A stretch of 64,000 bases of DNA from Bradyrhizobium zhengyangense (GTDB lineage Bacteria; Pseudomonadota; Alphaproteobacteria; Rhizobiales; Xanthobacteraceae). The stretch spans positions 620,001-684,000 of the forward strand of contig NZ_JAKLUA010000001.1 in NCBI RefSeq assembly GCF_022012435.1. The letters are read 5' to 3'. Shown here one piece after another: positions 34,803-41,762 of the stretch. The translations under genes and the position numbers were made by a program. How positions within the stretch are numbered: the first letter of the stretch is position 1; the number at the start of each line of letters is the position of its first letter. The notes below the pieces were generated by a model, which saw only the letters and a program-made list of their open reading frames with translations, was not told the DNA's origin and made no database searches.

Positions 34803-34821
34803 TTCGTTCTCGAAGAACGAA
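34803..34821. promoter_or_regulatory. Palindrome TTCGTTCT-N3-AGAACGAA, copy 2
   Basis: This second copy has the same half-sites with a spacer one base shorter and the same following ATCGGA. It lies about 94 bases beyond the stop of the small gene at 34915. No gene starts within 100 bases on either side, so it could be a remote operator or a trace of a local duplication. Confidence 0.5.
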
Positions 34822-34914
34822 TCGGAGGCGAGTCAATCAGTGGGAAGCATTTCCTAACGAGCGATGAAGCGACGCGCCGTCACGTAAGATCGTCATCGCC
34901 TCGAGCGGAGGTGC

Positions 34915-35055
34915 TCAAGCCGCCGCGCGCTTAGCGTTGCCCCTCTCCGCAAAGCATTCCAGGATCTGGATGCGGATTTCCTCTGCGGCCGGGCCCTCGA
35001 CCTTCCTGAGCTGGTTCCAGAGCCGGATCACTTCGCGCTGCTTTTCAACGGTCAT
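34915..35055 (-). CDS. Small helical hypothetical protein
   Basis: The 46-residue product MTVEKQREVIRLWNQLRKVE and so on ends CFAERGNAKRAAA. AGGAG lies 7 bases before the ATG. It is a charged helix-turn-helix-like hairpin by composition, with no recognised domain. The good ribosome site and the clean frame support it. Confidence 0.6.
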   Translation of the reverse strand: MTVEKQREVIRLWNQLRKVEGPAAEEIRIQILECFAERGNAKRAAA

Positions 35056-35175
35056 GAGTCATCTCCTGAGCTGATGACTCACTAGAACAAAATAAGAACA
35101 AAAAGTCCAGCCCACACGCCAAAATTCCTGTGCGTGTCGCGTTGAACCTTTTCGGCGCGCCCGAGACCTATGGAA

Positions 35176-35353
35176 GCTGGGGATTTCAGCGCCCAGTCAT
35201 ATGGCAGCGCCGCGATGGACGAACATATTCCGTCACCGCGGCGCTGTTGCTTTTTGCGTTTTCAACCTTAAGTTAGGCGAGCGACTGGCGGCCAGGCGCT
35301 GAAATCCCAACGCCGTCAGCGAGAGAGCCCCGTGCGCAAGCGCGGGGTTTTTT
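35176..35353 (+). ncRNA. Candidate structured small RNA with intrinsic terminator
   Basis: GGGATTTCAGCGC (35180-35192) pairs with GCGCTGAAATCCC (35296-35308). Inside it CCAGTC (35193-35198) pairs with GACTGG (35283-35288), and CAGCGCCGCG (35205-35214) pairs with CGCGGCGCTG (35237-35246). An asymmetric internal region of about 36 bases lies on the 3' side. A terminator CCCCGTGC-GCAA-GCGCGGGG-TTTTTT follows at 35328-35353. TTGAAC and CTATGG upstream may be the promoter. There is no convincing frame inside. The shape recalls 6S RNA, but I cannot assign a family. Confidence 0.7.
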
Positions 35354-35452
35354 CGTTGTGCTGGCGATGGGCGTGCAACATTCCACGCTGAACTTTTTCA
35401 GCGCTGGCGCGTCTTATCAATGAAGCTTCCCCCCAAGGCTTCACCCCATCAG

Positions 35453-35481
35453 AAAACCCCGCTCCCCCCAAGCGGGGTTTT
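35453..35481. terminator. Bidirectional terminator after HU gene
   Basis: AAAACCCCGCT (35453-35463) and AGCGGGGTTTT (35471-35481) form an 11-base perfect stem with A and T tracts at both ends. It terminates the minus-strand HU gene ending at 35561 and backs up the ncRNA terminator on the plus strand. Confidence 0.85.
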
Positions 35482-35560
35482 CCCCTTTTTGAAGACATCA
35501 CGTCTTCCAAGATCTCACTCCGCCCATCCGCGTGCCGTCCGGGCGCGCGCGCGGCTCGGA

Positions 35561-35857
35561 TCAGACGGCGTCCTTGGCCACCTTCAGCGGCGAGGCCTTG
35601 ACCGACTTGCTCGCCGGCTTGGCAGCAAACTGCATCGGCTCCTTGGTGAAGGGATTGACGCCCATGCGGGCCTCGGTTGCCGGCTTGTTGACGACCGACA
35701 TCTTCACGAAACCGGGAATAACGAACTCGCCGGACTCGTTGAGCTCCTTGTAACCGACCGTCGCCATGTACTCGATGACCGACTTCACGTCGTTCTTCGC
35801 AAGCTGCGTGCCCTCGGCAATCGCATCGATCAACTGAGTCTTGGTCATCTTCGGCAT
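35561..35857 (-). CDS. HU-family DNA-binding protein
   Basis: The 98-residue product MPKMTKTQLIDAIAEGTQLA and so on has the HU/IHF fold: KSVIEYMATVGYKELNESGE, the arm region EFVIPGFVKMSVVNKPATEA and MGVNPFTKEPMQF at the DNA-contacting arm tip. The signature spacing is slightly altered from canonical HU (GVNPFTKEPMQFAAKPASKS). This is a divergent subgroup typical of Bradyrhizobium, with a Lys/Ala-rich C-terminal tail. It compacts or bends DNA. Confidence 0.9.
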   Translation of the reverse strand: MPKMTKTQLIDAIAEGTQLAKNDVKSVIEYMATVGYKELNESGEFVIPGFVKMSVVNKPATEARMGVNPFTKEPMQFAAKPASKSVKASPLKVAKDAV

Positions 35858-36048
35858 GTCTGGAATTCCTCTGAATGGGGTGCGCGCGAGCTGCGCTGTA
35901 GCCTTGTCCCGGAAACGGTAAAACTACGCGCGCCGCGTCTGTTCGTGCCTGAAGGCCACGAAGCAGCCGGGCTTAGAGCCCATTAGGGGCGAAAACGCAA
36001 GCAGCAGTTCGGCTCGAGTTCCGTCATGTTTCCGGCGCCCCGCGGCGA

Positions 36049-36843
36049 CTACGTCGCCTGGGCAACAGTGGCGAGATATTTCGCCGGCGGCTTGCCAAGC
36101 GCCTTCCTGAACATCGTGATGAAGGCGGTGACCGATTCATAGCCGAGACCGGCCGAGACCTGCTGCACGCTTGCGCCCGCGGCAAGCTCGCGGATCGCGA
36201 CGATCAGATGCAGCTGCTGACGCCAGCGTCCGAACGTCAGCCCGGTCTCTTTCGCAACGAGGCGCGCAAGACTGCTCTCGCTGAGCGCGACGTGATCGGC
36301 CCATTGTGCCAGCGTACGACGGTCCGCGGGATTGTCCGCCAAGGCTGCAGCAATGCGCTTCAACCGCGGCTCACGCGAGAGCGGCAGATGCAATTGCTGC
36401 ACGGGCATGCGCGGCAGCTCGCCAAGCAGCACGCCGATCAGGCGCTCCCGCCTCGCCTCGTCATGCTGCGCGCCATCGGACAGCTCGACGACCAATTCGC
36501 GCAGCAAGGGCGAGATCGAGATGGTGCAGCAACGCTCCGGCAGATCGACCAGCTCCGCCTCGACATAGACGAAGAACAGCCGCGCATTCGCGGTGGCGCG
36601 ATTGCTATGCGGCATGCGGCTCGGAATCCAGACAGCGCAATGCGGCGGCACCATCCACAGCCCGCTGGGAACGCGGCAGGTGACGCCGCCGCCGAGCGAC
36701 ACCACCAGCTGCCCCTTGCGATGGCTGTGCTCGGGGACTTCCTCCTTGGTCCCGTCGGCGTCGACGCGCACGGCAATGACAGGTGCGGCGCGGTCGTCCA
36801 CATCGAGATCTAGCCAGGGGTATCTGAGCTTTTGCCGGATCAT
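36049..36843 (-). CDS. AraC-type regulator with cupin sensor
   Basis: The 264-residue product has an N-terminal cupin (EEVPEHSHRKGQLVVSLGGG, VPPHCAVWIPSRMPHSNRAT). The C-terminal AraC double helix-turn-helix follows (LAQWADHVALSESSLARLVA, KETGLTFGRWRQQLHLIVAI, VSAGLGYESVTAFITMFRKA, LGKPPAKY). It is divergent from the carboxylesterase gene with a 95-base gap, so it probably controls it. The ligand is unknown. Confidence 0.88.
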   Translation of the reverse strand: MIRQKLRYPWLDLDVDDRAAPVIAVRVDADGTKEEVPEHSHRKGQLVVSLGGGVTCRVPSGLWMVPPHCAVWIPSRMPHSNRATANARLFFVYVEAELVDLPERCCTISISPLLRELVVELSDGAQHDEARRERLIGVLLGELPRMPVQQLHLPLSREPRLKRIAAALADNPADRRTLAQWADHVALSESSLARLVAKETGLTFGRWRQQLHLIVAIRELAAGASVQQVSAGLGYESVTAFITMFRKALGKPPAKYLATVAQAT

Positions 36844-36938
36844 TGACTGAATTTAGCGATCGATTGCGATTATGCATAAATTCGTCCAACGCCAAAGTCG
36901 ATAGATCTCGCCTCACCTCAACCCAAGGAGATGCGACC

Positions 36939-38480
36939 GTGCACGGCTCGATCATGCCTTCAGCCCGGATGGGCCGAACCATTCGCACGCAGGCCGGCCA
37001 GGTCCGCGGCGCGGTGCGAGACGACAACGGCGTGCTCGCATTCAGGGGCATCCCCTACGCTGCACCTCCCGTCGGACCGCTGCGCTGGCGCGCGCCGCAA
37101 GCACCGACGCCATGGAGCGGCGTGCGCGATGCGCTCGACTTTGGCGCGGCGTCGCTCTCATCGCTCGAACATGATGCGCGGCCCGGACCGCGCAGCGAAG
37201 ACTGCCTTACGCTCAATGTGTGGACGGCGGCGAAGGCGCCCGACGAGAAGCGGCCCGTGATGGTGTGGATCCACGGCGGCGGCTTTCAATTCGGCTCGTC
37301 GGCCAATCTCGCCACCGACGGAAGCGTGCTGGCTGCGAAGGGCGTCGTTATCGTCAGCTTCAACTACCGGCTCGGCCTCTTCGGCTTCCTCGCCCACCCT
37401 GATCTCGATACGCAGGCGCCCTCGGGCAATTTCGGCCTCCAGGATCAGCTCGCGGCGCTGCGCTGGGTCAAAGCCAACATCGCCGCGTTTGGCGGAGACC
37501 CCGGCAACGTCACCTTGTTCGGTGAATCCGCCGGTGCGATGGCTGTCGGCCTCCTGATGGCCTCACCGCTCGCGCGCGGGCTGTTCCACAAGGCGATCGG
37601 CCAGAGCGGAGCGTTCTGGGACGGCCGGCACGGGTCGCTGCAAGGGTTTGACGAAGCCCGTGCCCGCGGCCTCGCCTTCGTCCGTCAGCACGGCAACGGA
37701 TCGATCGCAGCGCTGCGCGCGATGCCGGCCGAACCGTTGAACGCGGCCGCGCCATGGAGCTTCGCGCGCGATCACGTCACACAAGCCTTCTCGCCAAGCA
37801 TCGACCGTTACGTGGTGCCTGATGTGCCCGCGCGACGCTTCCTGCGCGGCGAGCAGATGCATATCCCGTTGCTCGCGGGGTGGAACAGCGCGGAGGAATT
37901 TCCCTTCATGCCGCTCTCCCTGCCCGCTCACTCGGCGCAAGCCTTTCGTGCCGCGGCAGCAGAGCTATTCGGCGAGGGCCGGATGGCGGATTTCCAAAAG
38001 CTCTATCCTGATGACACGGACGCAGAAGCGAGGGCGTCGGCCGCCGCGCTCACGGGCGACATGGTGGTCGGCGAGCAGTGCTGGCAGGCGCTGCGACTGC
38101 ACCGGTCCAGCACGCGTGCACCCGTCTACGCCTATCATTTTTCCTATACGTCGCCCTACACGCCGATCGCCTCGCACGTCACCGAAATCCCCTTCGTCTT
38201 CGGCACGCTGACGCCGCAGCGGATCATCGGCAGCACGACGCCGCCTGATGATGCCGACCGCGCGCTGGCGGAGGCGATGATGAGCTATTGGGTGAATTTT
38301 GCGACGCGCGGGAACCCCAATGCATCAGGCCTGCCGCCCTGGCCGCCCCATGATGAGCGCGATCTCGTGCATGTCCTCGGTACGACGATCGAGGCCCGCC
38401 CGAATCCGCAGGCTGACCGCTTCGCCTTCCTCGGCAGTTTCAGGGAGGACGGCATGCTTCCGATGCGCTGGCGCGCGTAA
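36939..38480 (+). CDS. Type-B carboxylesterase/lipase family protein
   Basis: The 513-residue alpha/beta hydrolase starts at GTG 36939, with AAGGAGAT in front. It shows GVLAFRGIPYAAPPVGPLRW, SEDCLTLNVWTAAKAP, the oxyanion loop MVWIHGGGFQFGSS, the nucleophile elbow GDPGNVTLFGESAGAMAVGL and a late His region. The natural ester is unknown. No signal peptide is evident, so it is probably cytoplasmic. The divergent AraC regulator suggests induction by a small molecule. Confidence 0.9.
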   Translation: MHGSIMPSARMGRTIRTQAGQVRGAVRDDNGVLAFRGIPYAAPPVGPLRWRAPQAPTPWSGVRDALDFGAASLSSLEHDARPGPRSEDCLTLNVWTAAKAPDEKRPVMVWIHGGGFQFGSSANLATDGSVLAAKGVVIVSFNYRLGLFGFLAHPDLDTQAPSGNFGLQDQLAALRWVKANIAAFGGDPGNVTLFGESAGAMAVGLLMASPLARGLFHKAIGQSGAFWDGRHGSLQGFDEARARGLAFVRQHGNGSIAALRAMPAEPLNAAAPWSFARDHVTQAFSPSIDRYVVPDVPARRFLRGEQMHIPLLAGWNSAEEFPFMPLSLPAHSAQAFRAAAAELFGEGRMADFQKLYPDDTDAEARASAAALTGDMVVGEQCWQALRLHRSSTRAPVYAYHFSYTSPYTPIASHVTEIPFVFGTLTPQRIIGSTTPPDDADRALAEAMMSYWVNFATRGNPNASGLPPWPPHDERDLVHVLGTTIEARPNPQADRFAFLGSFREDGMLPMRWRA

Positions 38481-38637
38481 GGCCGCGAAAGAGAGCTCCG
38501 CGCGTGCCTTGAGGGGAGTTTTCCACACGAGGCGTCACCTCAACGTGAAACTTCCATCTTGATGGATGTTGTTCAGACTCTGGTAACCCAACGCATCCAC
38601 TCTCCATCCAGTCTTGTTGCGTTGGAGTACCCGGAAA

Positions 38638-38940
38638 GTGCTGAATTTTGAGGAGCTGCGTGAACTCGCAGCCGATGTCCGCGTGTTTGTCGATGTCGCC
38701 GAAGACAAGGCCGAGGCGCTCAGGTCGGTCATCAGGGCCTACGACGTGGTGCTGGCGATCTTCCCGTCCGGAGACGGCATGGGCCTTCACGTCATCAAGG
38801 GCAAAGAGATCCTGGACGAAATCGCAAAGTCGCGCACGCATGCGATCTACAGCCATACGGCGATCGCGGTGCCCGACCTCGAACATGCCGAAGTGCTGAA
38901 ATATTTGACGGCGCCGGCAGAGCAACGGATCGCGGCGTAG
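38638..38940 (+). CDS. Conserved-looking hypothetical protein
   Basis: From GTG 38638 the 100-residue product reads VLNFEELRELAADVRVFVDV, then AEDKAEALRSVIRAYDVVLA, and ends LTAPAEQRIAA. Alternating strands and helices suggest a small alpha/beta domain. A TTG 24 bases upstream is an alternative start. No family is recognised, and no operon partner is visible. Confidence 0.55.
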   Translation: MLNFEELRELAADVRVFVDVAEDKAEALRSVIRAYDVVLAIFPSGDGMGLHVIKGKEILDEIAKSRTHAIYSHTAIAVPDLEHAEVLKYLTAPAEQRIAA

Positions 38941-38988
38941 GCCGCACGAGCCGCCACAGCGAGCGATCGTTCTCGCAACGATCACTCC

Positions 38989-39153
38989 TCAGTGCCCCCA
39001 CACCGCGATGGCGAAGCCGATCGCGAGAAGGCCGATGCCGGCGATCACGCCCCCGGCTTCGGCTGCGTCGTCCATACCGAACATCTTGGCGATGAGGGTC
39101 CCGACCGCGCTCAGGACGATGTCGAAGACGAAGCCGAGCAAGGCGTCAAGCAT
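38989..39153 (-). CDS. Small membrane protein, second of a pair
   Basis: This 54-residue product MLDALLGFVFDIVLSAVGTL and so on has two hydrophobic segments (residues about 4-20 and 34-52) with MFGMDDAAEAGG between. It follows the next small membrane gene by 6 bases, so the two form an operon. Function is unknown. Confidence 0.6.
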   Translation of the reverse strand: MLDALLGFVFDIVLSAVGTLIAKMFGMDDAAEAGGVIAGIGLLAIGFAIAVWGH

Positions 39154-39159
39154 GGCGGC

Positions 39160-39366
39160 TCATCCGGCCTTGCCGTGCTTCAGGCCGTGCACCGCGTCGC
39201 CAATCGAACCGCCGACGACCAGCGCAGCGAAGACAGGCCAGCCAGCAGACACGACTAGGATCGTCGCCAAATGCGCGTCCTCGCCCGGCCGCCGATAGGC
39301 ATCGAAGCCGGCGAAAAAGACCACTGCGATCAGGCAACTGACGACGTATCGCTTGAACCATTCCAC
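39160..39366 (-). CDS. Small membrane protein, first of a pair
   Basis: The 68-residue product starts at GTG 39366 (VEWFKRYVVSCLIAVVFFAG) with GAGG upstream. It has two transmembrane segments (RYVVSCLIAVVFFAGFD and LATILVVSAGWPVFAALVVG) and ends GDAVHGLKHGKAG. The two-gene unit with 38989-39153 is isolated from its neighbours. Confidence 0.6.
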   Translation of the reverse strand: MEWFKRYVVSCLIAVVFFAGFDAYRRPGEDAHLATILVVSAGWPVFAALVVGGSIGDAVHGLKHGKAG

Positions 39367-39464
39367 AACGAATGACCTCGTTTCCAGGCATTCGTCGCCT
39401 CGAGCGCCACCCCGGTTCACTGGGCCGGCAACCCCGCCTCCTCCCCCGGCCGGACATCAGCCGA

Positions 39465-39785
39465 TCAGTGGTTCGGCACGATTTCCCACGACGACACGTA
39501 ATTCATGATGGGACGCTCGAACCTTGCACCCTTGCTCGTGAACACCTTGCCGAGGTCAAGCATCGGCTGAAACGTATCAAGCTGCTTGGCATCCTCCAGG
39601 GTACGCCACAGACTGACCTGGGCGAGCGCATGCGAAGCCTCATCCTCTCCGGAGTAGAAGTGGATCAGGCCGCGCATCTGCCGGATGCCAGGCGCGAGGA
39701 CGTCAAGCGACTCCGCCATCATTTGCCTGAATTCGGCGAACTGGTTGGGATCGCAGCGCATCACGGACACACGGACGGTCGGCAT
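39465..39785 (-). CDS. Antibiotic-biosynthesis-monooxygenase-like (ABM) protein
   Basis: The 106-residue product MPTVRVSVMRCDPNQFAEFR and so on has the ferredoxin-like pattern of ABM domains. It contains PGIRQMRGLIHFYSGEDEAS, LAQVSLWRTLEDAKQLDTFQ and PMLDLGKVFTSKGARFERPI. Such small dimeric proteins can be monooxygenases, heme-degrading enzymes or simple ligand binders, so the reaction is open. It is divergent from a LysR regulator with a 109-base gap, which probably controls it. Confidence 0.7.
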   Translation of the reverse strand: MPTVRVSVMRCDPNQFAEFRQMMAESLDVLAPGIRQMRGLIHFYSGEDEASHALAQVSLWRTLEDAKQLDTFQPMLDLGKVFTSKGARFERPIMNYVSSWEIVPNH

Positions 39786-39884
39786 GTTTGTCTCCTCACT
39801 CAACCCACGATCAAGCGGCGGGCCGATATGCTGAAGGATAGTGCGCCGGATCCAGCCGTTGAAATTCCTCTTACTTGGTGCTGC

Positions 39885-39901
39885 TATCCATTTCATGGAT
39901 A
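39885..39901. promoter_or_regulatory. Palindrome over the LysR start codon
   Basis: TATCCA-N5-TGGATA at 39885-39901 covers the ATG (39895) of the LysR gene. CTTGGT to the left and CCAAG to the right extend the symmetry loosely. This could be an operator for autoregulation. LysR sites usually lie upstream of the start, so overlap with the coding start is a caution. Confidence 0.35.
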
Positions 39902-40794
39902 CCAAGAAGGTCGATCTCAATCTGCTTGTCGCGCTCGATGCGCTTCTGGCCGAACCCAACGTCACGCGAGCGGCCCGCCGGCTCGGCCTGAGCCAGCCGG
40001 CGCTTAGCGCGCAGCTGGCGCGCCTGCGCGATCTGTTCGGCGACCCGCTGTTTCTGCCGGCGCAACGTGGCCTGACACCGACGGCGCGCGCGATGGAGCT
40101 GCAGGCGCCGGTACGACAGGCACTCGACCAGGTGCAAGGGGTGCTGGCGCGGGGACGCGGGTTCGATCCGGCCACCGCCGACGTCACCGTCGCGCTCGCC
40201 TGCTCCGACTATGTGCAGGTCGCCATCATCACTCCGCTGGTGCTCGACCTGCGCGTCAGCGCCCCGAAACTGAAGCTAGCAATTCGCCAGCTGGATGGCA
40301 GCCTGCTGGGCCAGCAGATGGTATCGGGCGTGGTCGACCTCGCCGTGATGACGCCGGCGACGGCGCCCGCGGCGCTGCGAACGCGACGGTTGTTTCATGA
40401 GCGCTACGTCACGATCGCGCGGCGGCAGCATCCGACGGTGAAGGGACGCCTCACGCTCGATGATTTCGTCGCGCTCGATCATGTCGTGGTCTCGCCGCGC
40501 GGGGGCGGTTTCGGCGGACCTGTCGACACGGCCCTCGGCAAGCTCGGGCGCAAGCGCAGCATCGCGGTGTCGACGGCGAGCTTTTTGTTCGTGCCCGACC
40601 TCGTCGCCCGCTCCGATCTGATCGCGACGGTGCCGGAGCGGCTGGTGCGCGGGCGCGCCGAGCGCCTCCAGGTGCTGGAGCCGCCGCTCGCGGTCGACGG
40701 CTTTACCATCGGCCTCGTCTGGCACGAGCGCACCGAACAGCACCCGGCGCATCGCTGGATCAGGCAGCGCCTGCGCACATTGTGCGCCGGATGA
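39895..40794 (+). CDS. LysR-family transcription regulator
   Basis: The 299-residue product starts MDTKKVDLNLLVALDALLAE with the LysR winged helix (VTRAARRLGLSQPALSAQLA, RLRDLFGDPLFL). The effector-binding periplasmic-binding-like domain spans about residues 90-290. The N-terminus (DLNLLVALDALLAEPNVTRA) is that of the NodD/PcaR-like subgroup. It is divergent from the ABM-like gene, which is its likely target. The inducer is unknown. Confidence 0.88.
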   Translation: MDTKKVDLNLLVALDALLAEPNVTRAARRLGLSQPALSAQLARLRDLFGDPLFLPAQRGLTPTARAMELQAPVRQALDQVQGVLARGRGFDPATADVTVALACSDYVQVAIITPLVLDLRVSAPKLKLAIRQLDGSLLGQQMVSGVVDLAVMTPATAPAALRTRRLFHERYVTIARRQHPTVKGRLTLDDFVALDHVVVSPRGGGFGGPVDTALGKLGRKRSIAVSTASFLFVPDLVARSDLIATVPERLVRGRAERLQVLEPPLAVDGFTIGLVWHERTEQHPAHRWIRQRLRTLCAG

Positions 40795-40828
40795 AGCGGC
40801 GAAGCAGGAAAGGTTGATGCTGCAGGGG

Positions 40829-41116
40829 CTAAGGTTCGCCTATCCTGCCTGGCCAGGATCCATCGGCTGGGTCCTTGCTCGCGAAATGGCATCCAGCCGC
40901 AACCAGGCCCAGCGCAATGTTCACGCCAAGCAGGATTTGCAGGACGAGGCCCATATCCTCGCTCACGTACCTGACGTCGTGGCGGAGGACATAGCGCACG
41001 GGATGCACACCGTCAGGCTCATGAGGAGAGATGGCCACAAGCGCAAGCAACGCGACCGTCCCGCAAAGCGCTGCAACCCATGCAATCCGTCCAAGCCTTC
41101 GTAGCCAGCGCTTCAT
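40829..41116 (-). CDS. Small two-span membrane protein
   Basis: The 95-residue product MKRWLRRLGRIAWVAALCGT and so on has two transmembrane helices (about residues 10-30 and 57-77). A loop containing HEPDGVHPVRYVLRHDVRYV lies between them, followed by a polar tail. No family is recognised. It converges with the LysR gene. Confidence 0.65.
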   Translation of the reverse strand: MKRWLRRLGRIAWVAALCGTVALLALVAISPHEPDGVHPVRYVLRHDVRYVSEDMGLVLQILLGVNIALGLVAAGCHFASKDPADGSWPGRIGEP

Positions 41117-41416
41117 GCCAATCTCGTCAGGGCCGCTCCCCCGTTTTGCTTGCCGATGGCAGGCTCGCGATCGCGAGATTGGTCTTGAGTGTGTGAGCCA
41201 TGTGACTTAGTCGCCCTGGCTCGCCGGCGGTTCAGGGGGCACCTCGCCACCTGGCACCCCGGTCGATGCGCGCAACAGTCAGTAGTGCTCGACAGCGCAA
41301 CGATCGCGTGCAATCTCACCGTGATTTCAAGTCTCCGCCGCCGCCTTCTTCACCGAAGATCAAGCTTCTTGCTCCATTCTCGACCGCCGCTTGGGGATCA
41401 TCAGCGGGGGTGCGCG
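41117..41416. other. Intergenic region with a repeated 45-base motif
   Basis: The stretch 41195-41236 (GAGCCATG, CTTAGTCGCC, TGGCTCG, GGTTCAG in order) recurs with variation at 45355-45397. No gene is supported in this gap apart from the start region of the PilZ gene. Confidence 0.5.
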
Positions 41417-41734
41417 ATGAGCGAGGGAGAGCAACGCAAGGACAGGCGCGTCGCGTTCGAACGGCCCCTCGACGCGCGCGTCATGGCGATCGACGGCACA
41501 TGGCAGCGCGCCTGCAAGATCCACGACGTCTCCGAAATGGGGGCGAAGCTGGTGATCGACGGCGCGGTGACGGATATCGGCCAGAAGGAATTTTTCCTGG
41601 TGCTGTCCCCCATCGGCCTGGCCTACCGACACTGCGAGCTCGCCTGGATCAATGGCGAGTTCGTCGGCGTCCAGTTCATCAATCGCGGCAGAGCATCGAA
41701 GCGAGCGCGTCGCGGCGAGACCCTGGTCAAGTGA
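41417..41734 (+). CDS. PilZ domain protein
   Basis: The 105-residue product MSEGEQRKDRRVAFERPLDA and so on contains the PilZ c-di-GMP-binding pattern R-x-x-x-R (RKDRR). The matching D-x-S-x-x-G-like motif HDVSEMGAKLVIDG follows, then the beta-barrel end. It ends in a basic tail. As a single-domain PilZ protein it probably relays c-di-GMP to motility, polysaccharide or other surface functions. Confidence 0.85.
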   Translation: MSEGEQRKDRRVAFERPLDARVMAIDGTWQRACKIHDVSEMGAKLVIDGAVTDIGQKEFFLVLSPIGLAYRHCELAWINGEFVGVQFINRGRASKRARRGETLVK

Positions 41735-41762
41735 CGGCCTCATCAAGCCACCATTTCGTGGC

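Larger units (their letters stand above)
34451..34914. other. Long intergenic region with paired palindromes
   Basis: No frame here looks protein-coding. The region holds two palindromes of the same sequence (listed separately) about 240 bases apart. Each is followed some 30 bases later by a TTAAC/CTAAC-like sequence. It probably carries the regulatory region of the GrlR-like gene. Confidence 0.45.

Noticed and set aside
35176..35353. Direct naming of the RNA as 6S (ssrS)
   Set aside because: The shape is compatible, but the genomic neighbourhood is not the usual one and I cannot run a covariance model. It is left as an unassigned ncRNA.
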